Shown here: one piece after another, positions 53,007-60,593 of the stretch
How positions within the stretch are numbered: position 1 is the first letter of the stretch
Layout of the letters: every line of letters begins with the position of its first letter
Assembly: GCA_937921825.1 (NCBI GenBank)
Contig: CAKZVK010000018.1
Span: forward strand, 55,292-119,291
From: an uncultured Saprospiraceae bacterium
GTDB lineage: Bacteria > Bacteroidota > Bacteroidia > Chitinophagales > Saprospiraceae
Length of the DNA: 64,000 nt
Direction of reading: 5' to 3'
Program-made: the position numbers and the translations under genes
The notes under the pieces: model-generated
Databases searched by the model: none
What the model was told of the DNA's origin: nothing
The model's input: only the letters and a program-made list of their open reading frames with translations

Positions 53007-53441
53007 CTAGAAATTTACTAACTCCACATCGAAGATAAGGTCAGTATTAGGTGGAATGTCACTAGATGGGGAACCGTTACCGTAGGCTAAATTAGAAGGG
53101 ATAAATAATTGAGCTTTGCCTCCCTTGCCTAAAAGTTGAATGCCTTCTTGCCATCCTTCTATGACATTTTCTAGGGGGAAAGCCAGACCCTCTATATTAG
53201 AATCAAAGGTGAAGTCATCAGTTCTGTATCCACGATACTTTACAGTTACTTCATCATCTAAAGTAGGCATCTCGTTATTGCCTTCGAATTCGATTATGTA
53301 TTTCAATCCACTTGCAGTCGTTTCTACTTCCAAGTTGTTCTGCGAAATATATTCGTCTATACTTATTAGGTCTAGGTTAGAAGTGCATCCACCTAGTAGA
53401 AGTAGAAGGCTTGCAGCCGCAAGGGCAATTAGTTGTCTCAT
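53007..53441 (-). CDS. FKBP-type peptidyl-prolyl isomerase lipoprotein
   Basis: 144 residues. Signal with lipobox (MRQLIALAAASLLLLLGGC), then an FKBP domain (about 45-144): DDEVTVKYRGY, VIEGWQEGIQLLGKGGKAQL, IPSNLAYGNG and LIFDVELVNF. It speeds proline isomerisation in envelope proteins. It is the middle gene of a run metalloprotease-like lipoprotein - FKBP - YheT. Confidence 0.92.
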   Translation of the reverse strand: MRQLIALAAASLLLLLGGCTSNLDLISIDEYISQNNLEVETTASGLKYIIEFEGNNEMPTLDDEVTVKYRGYRTDDFTFDSNIEGLAFPLENVIEGWQEGIQLLGKGGKAQLFIPSNLAYGNGSPSSDIPPNTDLIFDVELVNF

Positions 53442-53446
53442 GTATC

Positions 53447-53935
53447 TTAAAAGTTAAAAAGTTCGTCGAGGTATTCTTCTCTATTCTCATCAGTCAAGCT
53501 GAACTGACAAGATTGTGGTGTGGCGTGCATAATGCTCACACAGACATTGGAATTGGGTTTAGTATCATCTAGATGATCTCTGTCTAGAAAGCAATGTCCT
53601 AATTCATGAAAGATCAAAAACTCTCGTTCGGGTTCTGAGGAATTTTCCCAGTAATCTATATCAATGATGACTTTCCTAGGTTTGTCAGAATTTCTAAAAC
53701 ACTGACCTAAAGTATTACCTCCGCCTATATCTTGAAATAAGCCTTCTATTCTGGCTGCCTCATAGTCTACCGTAATTCCTCTTTTAGCTGCTTCAGCTGC
53801 AAATAAGTCAAAATAAGGAATGAGTTCTTCATCAGTTTCTACTATGTCTTCTGCGCATGAAGAAAATCCGAAAGCCACTGCAACAAGAAGTGCTAACAGT
53901 AACTTGTATGTATTGGTCGATTCCATGTTAAACAT
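53447..53935 (-). CDS. Lipoprotein with HExxH zinc-protease motif
   Basis: 162 residues. Lipoprotein signal (YKLLLALLVAVAFGFSSC), preferably from the second ATG (53926). FLIFHELGHCFLDRDH contains HELGHxxxxxxH, the metzincin-like zinc-binding pattern; the downstream SIMHA could be the Met-turn. The size is small for a protease, but putative metallopeptidase lipoproteins of this size are common in Bacteroidota. 5 bp before the FKBP gene. Confidence 0.8.
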   Translation of the reverse strand: MFNMESTNTYKLLLALLVAVAFGFSSCAEDIVETDEELIPYFDLFAAEAAKRGITVDYEAARIEGLFQDIGGGNTLGQCFRNSDKPRKVIIDIDYWENSSEPEREFLIFHELGHCFLDRDHLDDTKPNSNVCVSIMHATPQSCQFSLTDENREEYLDELFNF

Positions 53936-54042
53936 CTAAGCTAAAATTATAAATTTCTTGAATGATTGTACCCAAATTACAATCAATATTAGTTCATTTA
54001 TGTTGCGCAGACATCAATAATTTTTCATTAAAACTTTACATT

Positions 54043-54600
54043 ATGTTAAGAACGACTAGCATCCTATTACTCTCTTTGTTCATGAGCTGCCTTGGAATAG
54101 CGCAACAAAATCAAACCGAAGATCCCGTAGCTCGAGAATTGGGCTTGAGATTTTCAGGCTTTGATGACTTTAATCTATTTTACAAAAAAGCTATTGGTGC
54201 GGATAAATACAGAAGACACAGGTTCCTGTTTGGTCGAGTAGCTTATAACTATTCTAGAGCTGACTTTGACTTCAATGTCGGTTATGCTTTGGGTACAGAA
54301 AAGCGCAAACCAATCGCTGATAAACTCTCTTTTATTCATGGTTGGGATTTCAGTTTATCAGCGGCTTATGCTAACAGAGCAGCAGGTAATGATCGAAATA
54401 ATCAGTATTTGCTTAATCCAGCCATTGGCTATGTCTTGGGGTTTCAGTTAGATATTTCTGATTCCTTTGCCCTGTCTGCTGAAGTGATACCGAGTATCCG
54501 TAGTACCATAGGGATCTATGATAATGGAGATAATCTGTATCAATTTGCAGCAGATCTAAATTCTAATGGCACGGCCTTAAGTTTGATGTATAGATTTTAA
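54043..54600 (+). CDS. Small outer-membrane beta-barrel-like protein
   Basis: 185 residues from ATG 54043 (MLRTTSILLLSLFMSCLGIA), chosen over an upstream ATG because it starts the signal peptide. The mature part has alternating strands (FLFGRVAYNYSRADFDFNVG, FSLSAAYANRAAG, GTALSLMYRF) and ends in F, as outer-membrane barrels do. No family recognised. Confidence 0.7.
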   Translation: MLRTTSILLLSLFMSCLGIAQQNQTEDPVARELGLRFSGFDDFNLFYKKAIGADKYRRHRFLFGRVAYNYSRADFDFNVGYALGTEKRKPIADKLSFIHGWDFSLSAAYANRAAGNDRNNQYLLNPAIGYVLGFQLDISDSFALSAEVIPSIRSTIGIYDNGDNLYQFAADLNSNGTALSLMYRF

Positions 54601-54606
54601 GAGCGG

Positions 54607-55272
54607 ATGTTTTGTAATCATATATTAGACTATTATGCCAGCTTAAAGCCTAACTGGCGTCTGCCCCAAGGAGTGGCTCTCATATACCCCTTTGATAGCC
54701 CTGAAGTGATCTCAATGATGAATGCCTATTATCGCAAATTTTATAATGATGAATCAGAACGGCATTTCCTCTTTGGAATAAATCCAGGACGATTAGGTGC
54801 GGGGATGACAGGGATTCCATTTACAGATCCTATTCATTTAGAAAAGGTATGTGGAATCCCTAATGCAATCAAAAAGAAGCATGAGCTCTCCTCTATTTTT
54901 ATCTATGAAATGATGGAGACCTTGGGAGGAGTGGCGTCCTTTCATCAGCAGTTTTATATTTCTTCCCTTTGTCCTCTAGGCTTCACTAAAGAAGGCAAAA
55001 ATTACAATTACTATGATAGCAAGGAACTCTATGCCGCAGTACGACCTAAGATGGTGAAGGCTATCAAGAGACAGATCAGCAAGTACTGCAAAAGGGATGT
55101 CGCCTTTAGCCTGGGTCAGGGAAAAAACTTCAAAATATTTCAAGAGCTCAACCAAAAGTATAACTGGTTCGATCAGATAATTCCACTGCCACATCCTCGC
55201 TGGGTCATGCAGTATAAGCGAAAAACTAAGCAAGTATATCTGGATGAGTATCTTCGCAAGCTCATCAGATAA
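54607..55272 (+). CDS. SMUG2-like uracil-DNA glycosylase family (DUF4918)
   Basis: 221 residues, starting 6 bp after the barrel gene. FLFGINPGRLGAGMTGIPFT and the C-terminal PLPHPRWVMQYKRKTKQVYL are the two active-site loops of the SMUG2/DUF4918 branch of uracil-DNA glycosylases. It probably removes uracil or related bases from DNA. The family call is from memory of these motifs. Confidence 0.8.
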   Translation: MFCNHILDYYASLKPNWRLPQGVALIYPFDSPEVISMMNAYYRKFYNDESERHFLFGINPGRLGAGMTGIPFTDPIHLEKVCGIPNAIKKKHELSSIFIYEMMETLGGVASFHQQFYISSLCPLGFTKEGKNYNYYDSKELYAAVRPKMVKAIKRQISKYCKRDVAFSLGQGKNFKIFQELNQKYNWFDQIIPLPHPRWVMQYKRKTKQVYLDEYLRKLIR

Positions 55273-55286
55273 TCTTAATCGAGCTC

Positions 55287-55829
55287 ATGAAATCAAATAA
55301 AGTATTTATTGCAACGAGCCTAGATGGTTTTATAGCAGATAGTGATGGAGGGATAGGTTGGCTGGATACCTTCCCAGAAATCAATACAGTAAACACCGGC
55401 TACAAAACTTTTGTGGCTAGTATTGATGCTTTAGTAATGGGTAGGCATACCTATGAGACGGTCCTCGGTTTTGATGTACCCTGGCCTTATGCTAAACCTG
55501 TCTTTGTGCTGTCCAATACTCTGAAAGAGATTCCAGGAGAGCTAGAGGGTAAAGTCTTTCTACAGAATGGGCCACTAATAGAAGTACTCAAAAGAATACA
55601 TGCACAAGGCCATCATCAGCTCTACATAGATGGAGGCAGTTTGATCCAAAGTTTTCTGAAGGAAGACTTAATAGATGAAATGGTAATCACCACTATTCCA
55701 GTGCTCCTCGGTCAGGGAATCCCTCTCTTTGGTGCAGTCTCTGAACATCTAAAGTTTCGCTGTGCGGAAACGACTCTGTTTTTTGAGACCGTCGTACAAA
55801 ATCGCTATGTCAGGCAGAAGAATGTGTAG
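55287..55829 (+). CDS. Dihydrofolate-reductase-like (RibD C-terminal) protein
   Basis: 180 residues. KVFIATSLDGFIADSDGGI is the typical start of the family; ALVMGRHTYETVL and LYIDGGSLIQSFL are NADPH-binding segments, and ITTIPVLLGQGIPLFG completes the fold. Its substrate is not known. It follows the SMUG2-like gene by 14 bp. Confidence 0.88.
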   Translation: MKSNKVFIATSLDGFIADSDGGIGWLDTFPEINTVNTGYKTFVASIDALVMGRHTYETVLGFDVPWPYAKPVFVLSNTLKEIPGELEGKVFLQNGPLIEVLKRIHAQGHHQLYIDGGSLIQSFLKEDLIDEMVITTIPVLLGQGIPLFGAVSEHLKFRCAETTLFFETVVQNRYVRQKNV

Positions 55830-56017
55830 CCTCCACTAAGCTAGAAATCTTCTGGATAAGTCTGATCTGCGTTCATTTCTGAGTGAAGTTGATTAAGTTT
55901 TCGTTCCGTTTTTAGGACTTTGAAAATGGGGTCAATGTTTATAGTTCTCTTAAATAAGCTGGAGTAATATCAACCTTTAGGATTTTTCCGTTGTAATAAT
56001 TACATAACTTCGATGCC

Positions 56018-56542
56018 ATGAAAGGATTTTTGCTGCTGATTTTTTGTTTAGGAGGGTTCGTCCCTCTAGCTGGGCAGTCTTCTGATGCTGAGAAGCAAGC
56101 GAAGTATCAAAAGTACATGCTCTACAAAATCAACAGTCTAAGAACTAAAGGCTGTAAATGTGGTCGCAAGCGCATGAAGAAAACACATAAGTTGACATGG
56201 AATGAGACCTTAGCCTATAGCGCCTACCTTCACGCTTCAGAAATGGATAACTATAACTACTTTGCCCACAGATCTATAGATGGTCTGGACGTAGGAGAAC
56301 GTATAGATAAGGTGGGCTATAAATGGCAGTATGTAGGTGAGAATCTTGCTGAAGGGCAGGAGACTTTTGATGAAGCTCTGAAGGATTGGATAGCTAGTCC
56401 ATCTCACTGCAAAATGCTTATGAATCCTGATATGAAAGAAATGGGCTTGTCTAGAGTTGGAAAATATTGGGTGAATCACTTTGGTACCAAAATGCCTCCA
56501 AAAACAAAAAGGGTCAGAACCTACTACCGCGAAGGAGAATAA
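56018..56542 (+). CDS. Secreted CAP-domain (SCP/PR1-like) protein
   Basis: 174 residues. Signal peptide (MKGFLLLIFCLGGFVPLAGQ). The CAP domain has LTWNETLAYSAYLHASEMDN, FAHRSIDG, VGENLAEGQETFDEALKDWI and SPSHCKMLMNP, with the His/Glu cavity residues present. The bacterial members' role is unclear. Its stop is followed 5 bp later by the GTG of the OstA-like gene. Confidence 0.9.
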   Translation: MKGFLLLIFCLGGFVPLAGQSSDAEKQAKYQKYMLYKINSLRTKGCKCGRKRMKKTHKLTWNETLAYSAYLHASEMDNYNYFAHRSIDGLDVGERIDKVGYKWQYVGENLAEGQETFDEALKDWIASPSHCKMLMNPDMKEMGLSRVGKYWVNHFGTKMPPKTKRVRTYYREGE

Positions 56543-56547
56543 AACCA

Positions 56548-58506
56548 GTGAAGGACTTAGCACTCAAACATTATCTAATCTGTGGCTTGTTGATTTTTAT
56601 CTTACCGGCTAGCTTGTTTTCCCAAGACCCAACACCTGTTCTCACACAACTAGATACACTACCCCCTAATCAAGAGGACGTAGATACTACCAGTGGACCA
56701 GTCAAGGTTAAGAACTCAGATAATTTTATTGCAGAGGTTCTAGATGGCGTAGATATTCAATATTTCAGAGGGAATGTCAGAATGTTTCATGACAGCGTCT
56801 ACATGTTTGCAGATTCTGCTATTATAGATAATGATAACCTGACAGCTATAGGTGAGGTAATTATAGTACAGGATGACACCGTCAATATCTTTGCCGATCA
56901 GCTAAAATATAATTCAGAAAGCAAGATGGCAAGACTGTATGATAAAGTGGTCTTGGAGACGGATGGCAAGCAGTTGTTTACCGATTATCTGCTTTATGAT
57001 ATAGATAAGAAGCAAGGTACTTTTGCGGATACCGCTATTTTGACTCGAAAGACCATGACCCTTTCTAGTCTGAAGGGAAGTTATAATGTAGACACCAAGC
57101 GGGCCTTCTTTCATGACCAAGTAGTGATAATAGATGAAGACTTCAGACTGACTTGTGATTCTTTAGACTATGATACAGATATTGATCGCGCTTACTTTAG
57201 ATCTCCTACTTACATTACTCAGGGCAAGAAGCAGATCTACTGTGAAGATGGCTATTATGACCTAGAAGAAAAGCGGGCTTTTTTTACAGATAAGGCCGTC
57301 ATCAAGGAGGAGAGTCAGTCTGCCTCTGCGGATAATATTCTGATCTCAGAACAAGACAGCACCATGATACTGCGAGGCGCTGCCATAGTAGAAGACTCCA
57401 TAAGTAGAGCAGAGGGAGAGGAGATCATCTTTGATAATAAGACAGGGGATATACAGATCATAGGAAATGGGCGCTATCAGAACGATGATAATCTGATAGA
57501 AGGGCCCTATATATTTTTCAATGAAAAGACTGAAGACTTACTTACCGAAGGCAGGAGTACCGTCTATGATAAAAAGGGAAACCTCACCGCTGATACTATC
57601 TCGTATCTAAAAGCCACAGATGCGGGGACTGCTCTAGGATCCGTGGTCTGGAGAGATACGATAGAGGATAGAGTGCTGATGTCGGATCGCTTGGACTATA
57701 GTGATGCTAATCAATATTACAAAGCTTCAGTTTCGGAGCTACGACCACTGTTGATCCAGAATGTAGATGGAGACTCCTTGTATGTAAGTGCAGATACCCT
57801 CATAAGCGCGAAGCCAGCTGATAGTCTGTCCTACCTCAGGGCTACTAATAGAGTGAAGATTTATAAATCAGACCTTCAGGCTATCTGTGATTCTTTGTAC
57901 TACTCTAGCGTAGATTCCACTTTCAGTCTGTATGGCAATCCCGTCTGCTGGTCTGACACCACACAGTTTATAGGGGATACCATACAGATAGTACTACGGA
58001 ATGACAAGGTATCTGAGATCATCGCAAGAACGAAGGCTTTCATAGCGACTCAGCAACCAGGTGAATATTATGACCAGATCAAAGGACGATATATTCATTC
58101 TTTTTTAGACAGTAATGAATTGAAGCTGATGCATATCAACGGGAATGCTGAAGCTATCTATCTGATCAAAGACGATGAACAAGCCTATGTGGGACCTAAT
58201 AAGACCCTGTGTAGTCACATGACTTTCTTCTTTGAGCAAAGTGAATTAGATAGTATAAAGTTTTATGCACAGCCAGAATCTCAGATGACTCCAATGGAAA
58301 AAGCTACTGATAAAGACTTGAAGCTAGAGGGTTTTAGATGGGTGAGTCATACTCGACCTATGAGTGCAGAGGGTATTAGAGAACGAAAACAATTAGCTGG
58401 TCGCAGAGAAGAAAGTATACCTGCCACTATAGATAGTTTTGAAACTGAGATCATGAATGTCATTGATAAACCTATGGGCGAAGACCTTCCCAAAAAAGGA
58501 AAATAA
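56548..58506 (+). CDS. OstA-like protein (LptA/LptD N-terminal-like)
   Basis: 652 residues from the GTG at 56548, which starts a good signal peptide (ALKHYLICGLLIFILPASLF); the open frame extends further upstream into the CAP gene but is not signal-like there. The body is a long run of OstA beta-jellyroll strands (NVRMFHDSVYMFADSAII, LTAIGEVIIVQDDTVNIFAD), the fold that carries lipopolysaccharide across the periplasm. In Bacteroidota this gene often lies near BatE and envelope genes, as here. Confidence 0.9.
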   Translation: MKDLALKHYLICGLLIFILPASLFSQDPTPVLTQLDTLPPNQEDVDTTSGPVKVKNSDNFIAEVLDGVDIQYFRGNVRMFHDSVYMFADSAIIDNDNLTAIGEVIIVQDDTVNIFADQLKYNSESKMARLYDKVVLETDGKQLFTDYLLYDIDKKQGTFADTAILTRKTMTLSSLKGSYNVDTKRAFFHDQVVIIDEDFRLTCDSLDYDTDIDRAYFRSPTYITQGKKQIYCEDGYYDLEEKRAFFTDKAVIKEESQSASADNILISEQDSTMILRGAAIVEDSISRAEGEEIIFDNKTGDIQIIGNGRYQNDDNLIEGPYIFFNEKTEDLLTEGRSTVYDKKGNLTADTISYLKATDAGTALGSVVWRDTIEDRVLMSDRLDYSDANQYYKASVSELRPLLIQNVDGDSLYVSADTLISAKPADSLSYLRATNRVKIYKSDLQAICDSLYYSSVDSTFSLYGNPVCWSDTTQFIGDTIQIVLRNDKVSEIIARTKAFIATQQPGEYYDQIKGRYIHSFLDSNELKLMHINGNAEAIYLIKDDEQAYVGPNKTLCSHMTFFFEQSELDSIKFYAQPESQMTPMEKATDKDLKLEGFRWVSHTRPMSAEGIRERKQLAGRREESIPATIDSFETEIMNVIDKPMGEDLPKKGK

Positions 58507-58558
58507 ACTTGAAGCCCTTTATTCCACTATTTAGTGAGAACCTTATTTTTGTAGCCTG

Positions 58559-59308
58559 ATGATACGAATTCTATTAAGCATACTACTTTTTTCATGGGCC
58601 AGTTGCTTGATTGGTCAGGAGGATGAATTGTTCCGACAAGGCAATGAGGCCTATAAGGCAAAGGACTTTGCCCTAGCGTTAGAGCAGTATAAGGAATTAG
58701 TCAATCAGGGTTTTACGTCTCCGGAGCTACATCATAATCTGGCGAATACTTATTTCAAATCAGGCCAACTAGGTAAAGCGATCTTATATTTTGAGAAAGC
58801 TTACAGAGCTAAGCCATCTGATAAGAACATCAAACAAAATTTAGCCATAGCCAGAGAGGAGATCGATTCTCCTGTGATAGAGATTCCAGAATTCTTTCTG
58901 GTCCGTTACTGGAAGGGATTCAGTGGAATATTATCTCCGATCTTTTGGCAAATTCTGCAATTCATAGCTACGCTAGCCTTTTTATATGGAATCTATATCT
59001 GGCGGATGAAGGACACCGAAGCTCATAAACTCAAAGGTTTCATGATTATGCTTGGGGCTTTACTAGCCATGCTACTCTTCTTTTTTGCTGGACAGACTGC
59101 TCAGAACCAGCTGACTAATCGAGATTCAGCTATTATAATGAATACTTCTACTCTGATGTCTGCACCAGATGCCAGATCTGAAGAAAAGACCACACTTTCT
59201 GAAGGTGTAAAGGTTAGAATCATAGATGGTATAGATGATTGGTACAAGGTTACCTTGATGAATAAAGATCAAGGTTGGGTCTCTAAAGCGGCTCTAGAGG
59301 TGATCTAG
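58559..59308 (+). CDS. batE: BatE-like TPR/SH3 protein
   Basis: 249 residues. Signal peptide, two or three TPRs (HHNLANTYFKSGQLGKAILY), two membrane helices (about 135-185) and a C-terminal SH3-like domain (VKVRIIDGIDDWYKVTLMNK, GWVSKAALEVI). This is the layout of aerotolerance protein BatE. The other Bat genes are not in the window. Confidence 0.82.
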   Translation: MIRILLSILLFSWASCLIGQEDELFRQGNEAYKAKDFALALEQYKELVNQGFTSPELHHNLANTYFKSGQLGKAILYFEKAYRAKPSDKNIKQNLAIAREEIDSPVIEIPEFFLVRYWKGFSGILSPIFWQILQFIATLAFLYGIYIWRMKDTEAHKLKGFMIMLGALLAMLLFFFAGQTAQNQLTNRDSAIIMNTSTLMSAPDARSEEKTTLSEGVKVRIIDGIDDWYKVTLMNKDQGWVSKAALEVI

Positions 59309-59383
59309 ATCTGTGATCTTGTTCGAAAAGATAATTCCCCAAAATCATTTGTTTCCAATTAAAGAAACCCTTAAGTTGGTAAA

Positions 59384-59725
59384 ATGAAAGATAGATTTAG
59401 CTTCATTGCCCTTGAAGAAGCCAAAGAGTTCTTGGATCGACTAGATAGAAAAACGCGTAAAAAAGTGATGTATAATGTTTGGAAGACAAAGTCAATTAAT
59501 GACAAAAACCTATTTAAACCGATACAAGGTGAAATTTGGGAGTTTAGAACTTTATACAATAAAAAGTATATCAGATTATTTGCTTTCTGGGACAAATCGG
59601 ACAATAAAAACACATTAGTAGCTGCAACTCATGGCATATACAAAACAACCGATAAAATTCTTAAATCCGATATTGAGAGAGCTGAACGAATAAGGAAAGA
59701 TTATTTAAACTTTAAAAATCAGTAA
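59384..59725 (+). CDS. HigB-like toxin (RelE/Gp49-type)
   Basis: 113 residues. KPIQGEIWEFRTLYNKKYIR with LFAFWDK and AATHGIYKTTDKI is the Gp49-like/HigB fold, a ribosome-dependent mRNA interferase in known cases. It is followed one base later by the HTH antitoxin gene, the toxin-first order typical of higBA. Confidence 0.88.
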   Translation: MKDRFSFIALEEAKEFLDRLDRKTRKKVMYNVWKTKSINDKNLFKPIQGEIWEFRTLYNKKYIRLFAFWDKSDNKNTLVAATHGIYKTTDKILKSDIERAERIRKDYLNFKNQ

Positions 59726-59726
59726 T

Positions 59727-60038
59727 ATGAAATCATATACTTTAGATGAATTAACTGACGATTACATTGGTAAAAAAGGTACTTCAGAAAGAGATGCATT
59801 TGATTCAGAATTAAAAGCTGAATTGGTTGGACATGCTATAAAAGAAGCACGACTTAAAAGGAATCTTACGCAAAGTCAATTAGGTGAACTCGTAGGTGTT
59901 CAAAAAGCCCAAATTTCTAAGATTGAGAATAGTGTTTCAGACGCAAGATTAGAAACTATACTTAAAGTATTTAAAGCGCTTAATGCAAAAGTCAATTTCA
60001 AAGTTGAACTATTAAACGAAAAAATTGAGTTAACCTAA
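59727..60038 (+). CDS. HigA-like antitoxin (XRE helix-turn-helix)
   Basis: 103 residues. The HTH (RLKRNLTQSQLGELVGVQKA, ISKIENSVSDARLETILKV) is typical of XRE/HigA antitoxins, which neutralise the toxin and repress the operon. Confidence 0.9.
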   Translation: MKSYTLDELTDDYIGKKGTSERDAFDSELKAELVGHAIKEARLKRNLTQSQLGELVGVQKAQISKIENSVSDARLETILKVFKALNAKVNFKVELLNEKIELT

Positions 60039-60124
60039 AAGCTAACTCTACGTATAAATGTAATAGCGCAGACAAGATCTACTCTGACTTTATCGATTTT
60101 AACACGGATTTATTCAGAAGAAAA

Positions 60125-60247
60125 ATGAATAAATATGCAGGTAAGCATAATTCAACTGAAGCTGAAAGATTTGCCGATTCTGAAATTCAACAAATGACTA
60201 TGCCTGAATATATTGATGCAATAGTTGAGTGGAAAAGCAGTGACTAG
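60125..60247 (+). CDS. Possible 40-aa remnant downstream of the toxin-antitoxin pair
   Basis: ATG 60125 to TAG 60247 (KHNSTEAERFADSEIQQMTM). The same frame is open and protein-like for about 25 codons upstream (DKIYSDFIDFNTDLFRRK) without an ATG, so it is probably the 3' end of a broken gene. No family recognised. Confidence 0.35.
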   Translation: MNKYAGKHNSTEAERFADSEIQQMTMPEYIDAIVEWKSSD

Positions 60248-60593
60248 AATTGCTTTTGAAAGAATAGGCTATCAACTTCTCAGCATATCCTAATCCTCTA
60301 GTTTCTTTCATTATAAGAGCTCAGTTTTCTCTGCTACACAATACTCTAGTCCCCTTTATCCTCAATATTAAGGCTTCTATCACCGAGTTGTTGTTTTTTC
60401 TGCTCAGTACGGTCTGGATTGTCGAATTATTCCTCTGCTTATAACTCCTTATAAATTAACATATTACAAAACTTACCAATACGTAATTAATTGATAATGT
60501 CACATTAACACATTAAATATTTTCATAATATGAATAATAAATCTACATTTGCCAAGTATTACTTAATTACCGAATCCGATTTAGCATTTCCCG
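60248..60593. other. Intergenic region before ftsK
   Basis: 346 bp without a gene. The last 50 bp contain the candidate promoter listed separately. Nothing else seen. Confidence 0.4.
60544..60551 (+). promoter_or_regulatory. Candidate -7 promoter element of ftsK
   Basis: TACATTTG matches TAnnTTTG exactly, 42 bp before the ftsK ATG. A TTTC at about 60520-60523, 20 bp upstream, could serve as a weak -33 box. Confidence 0.45.
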
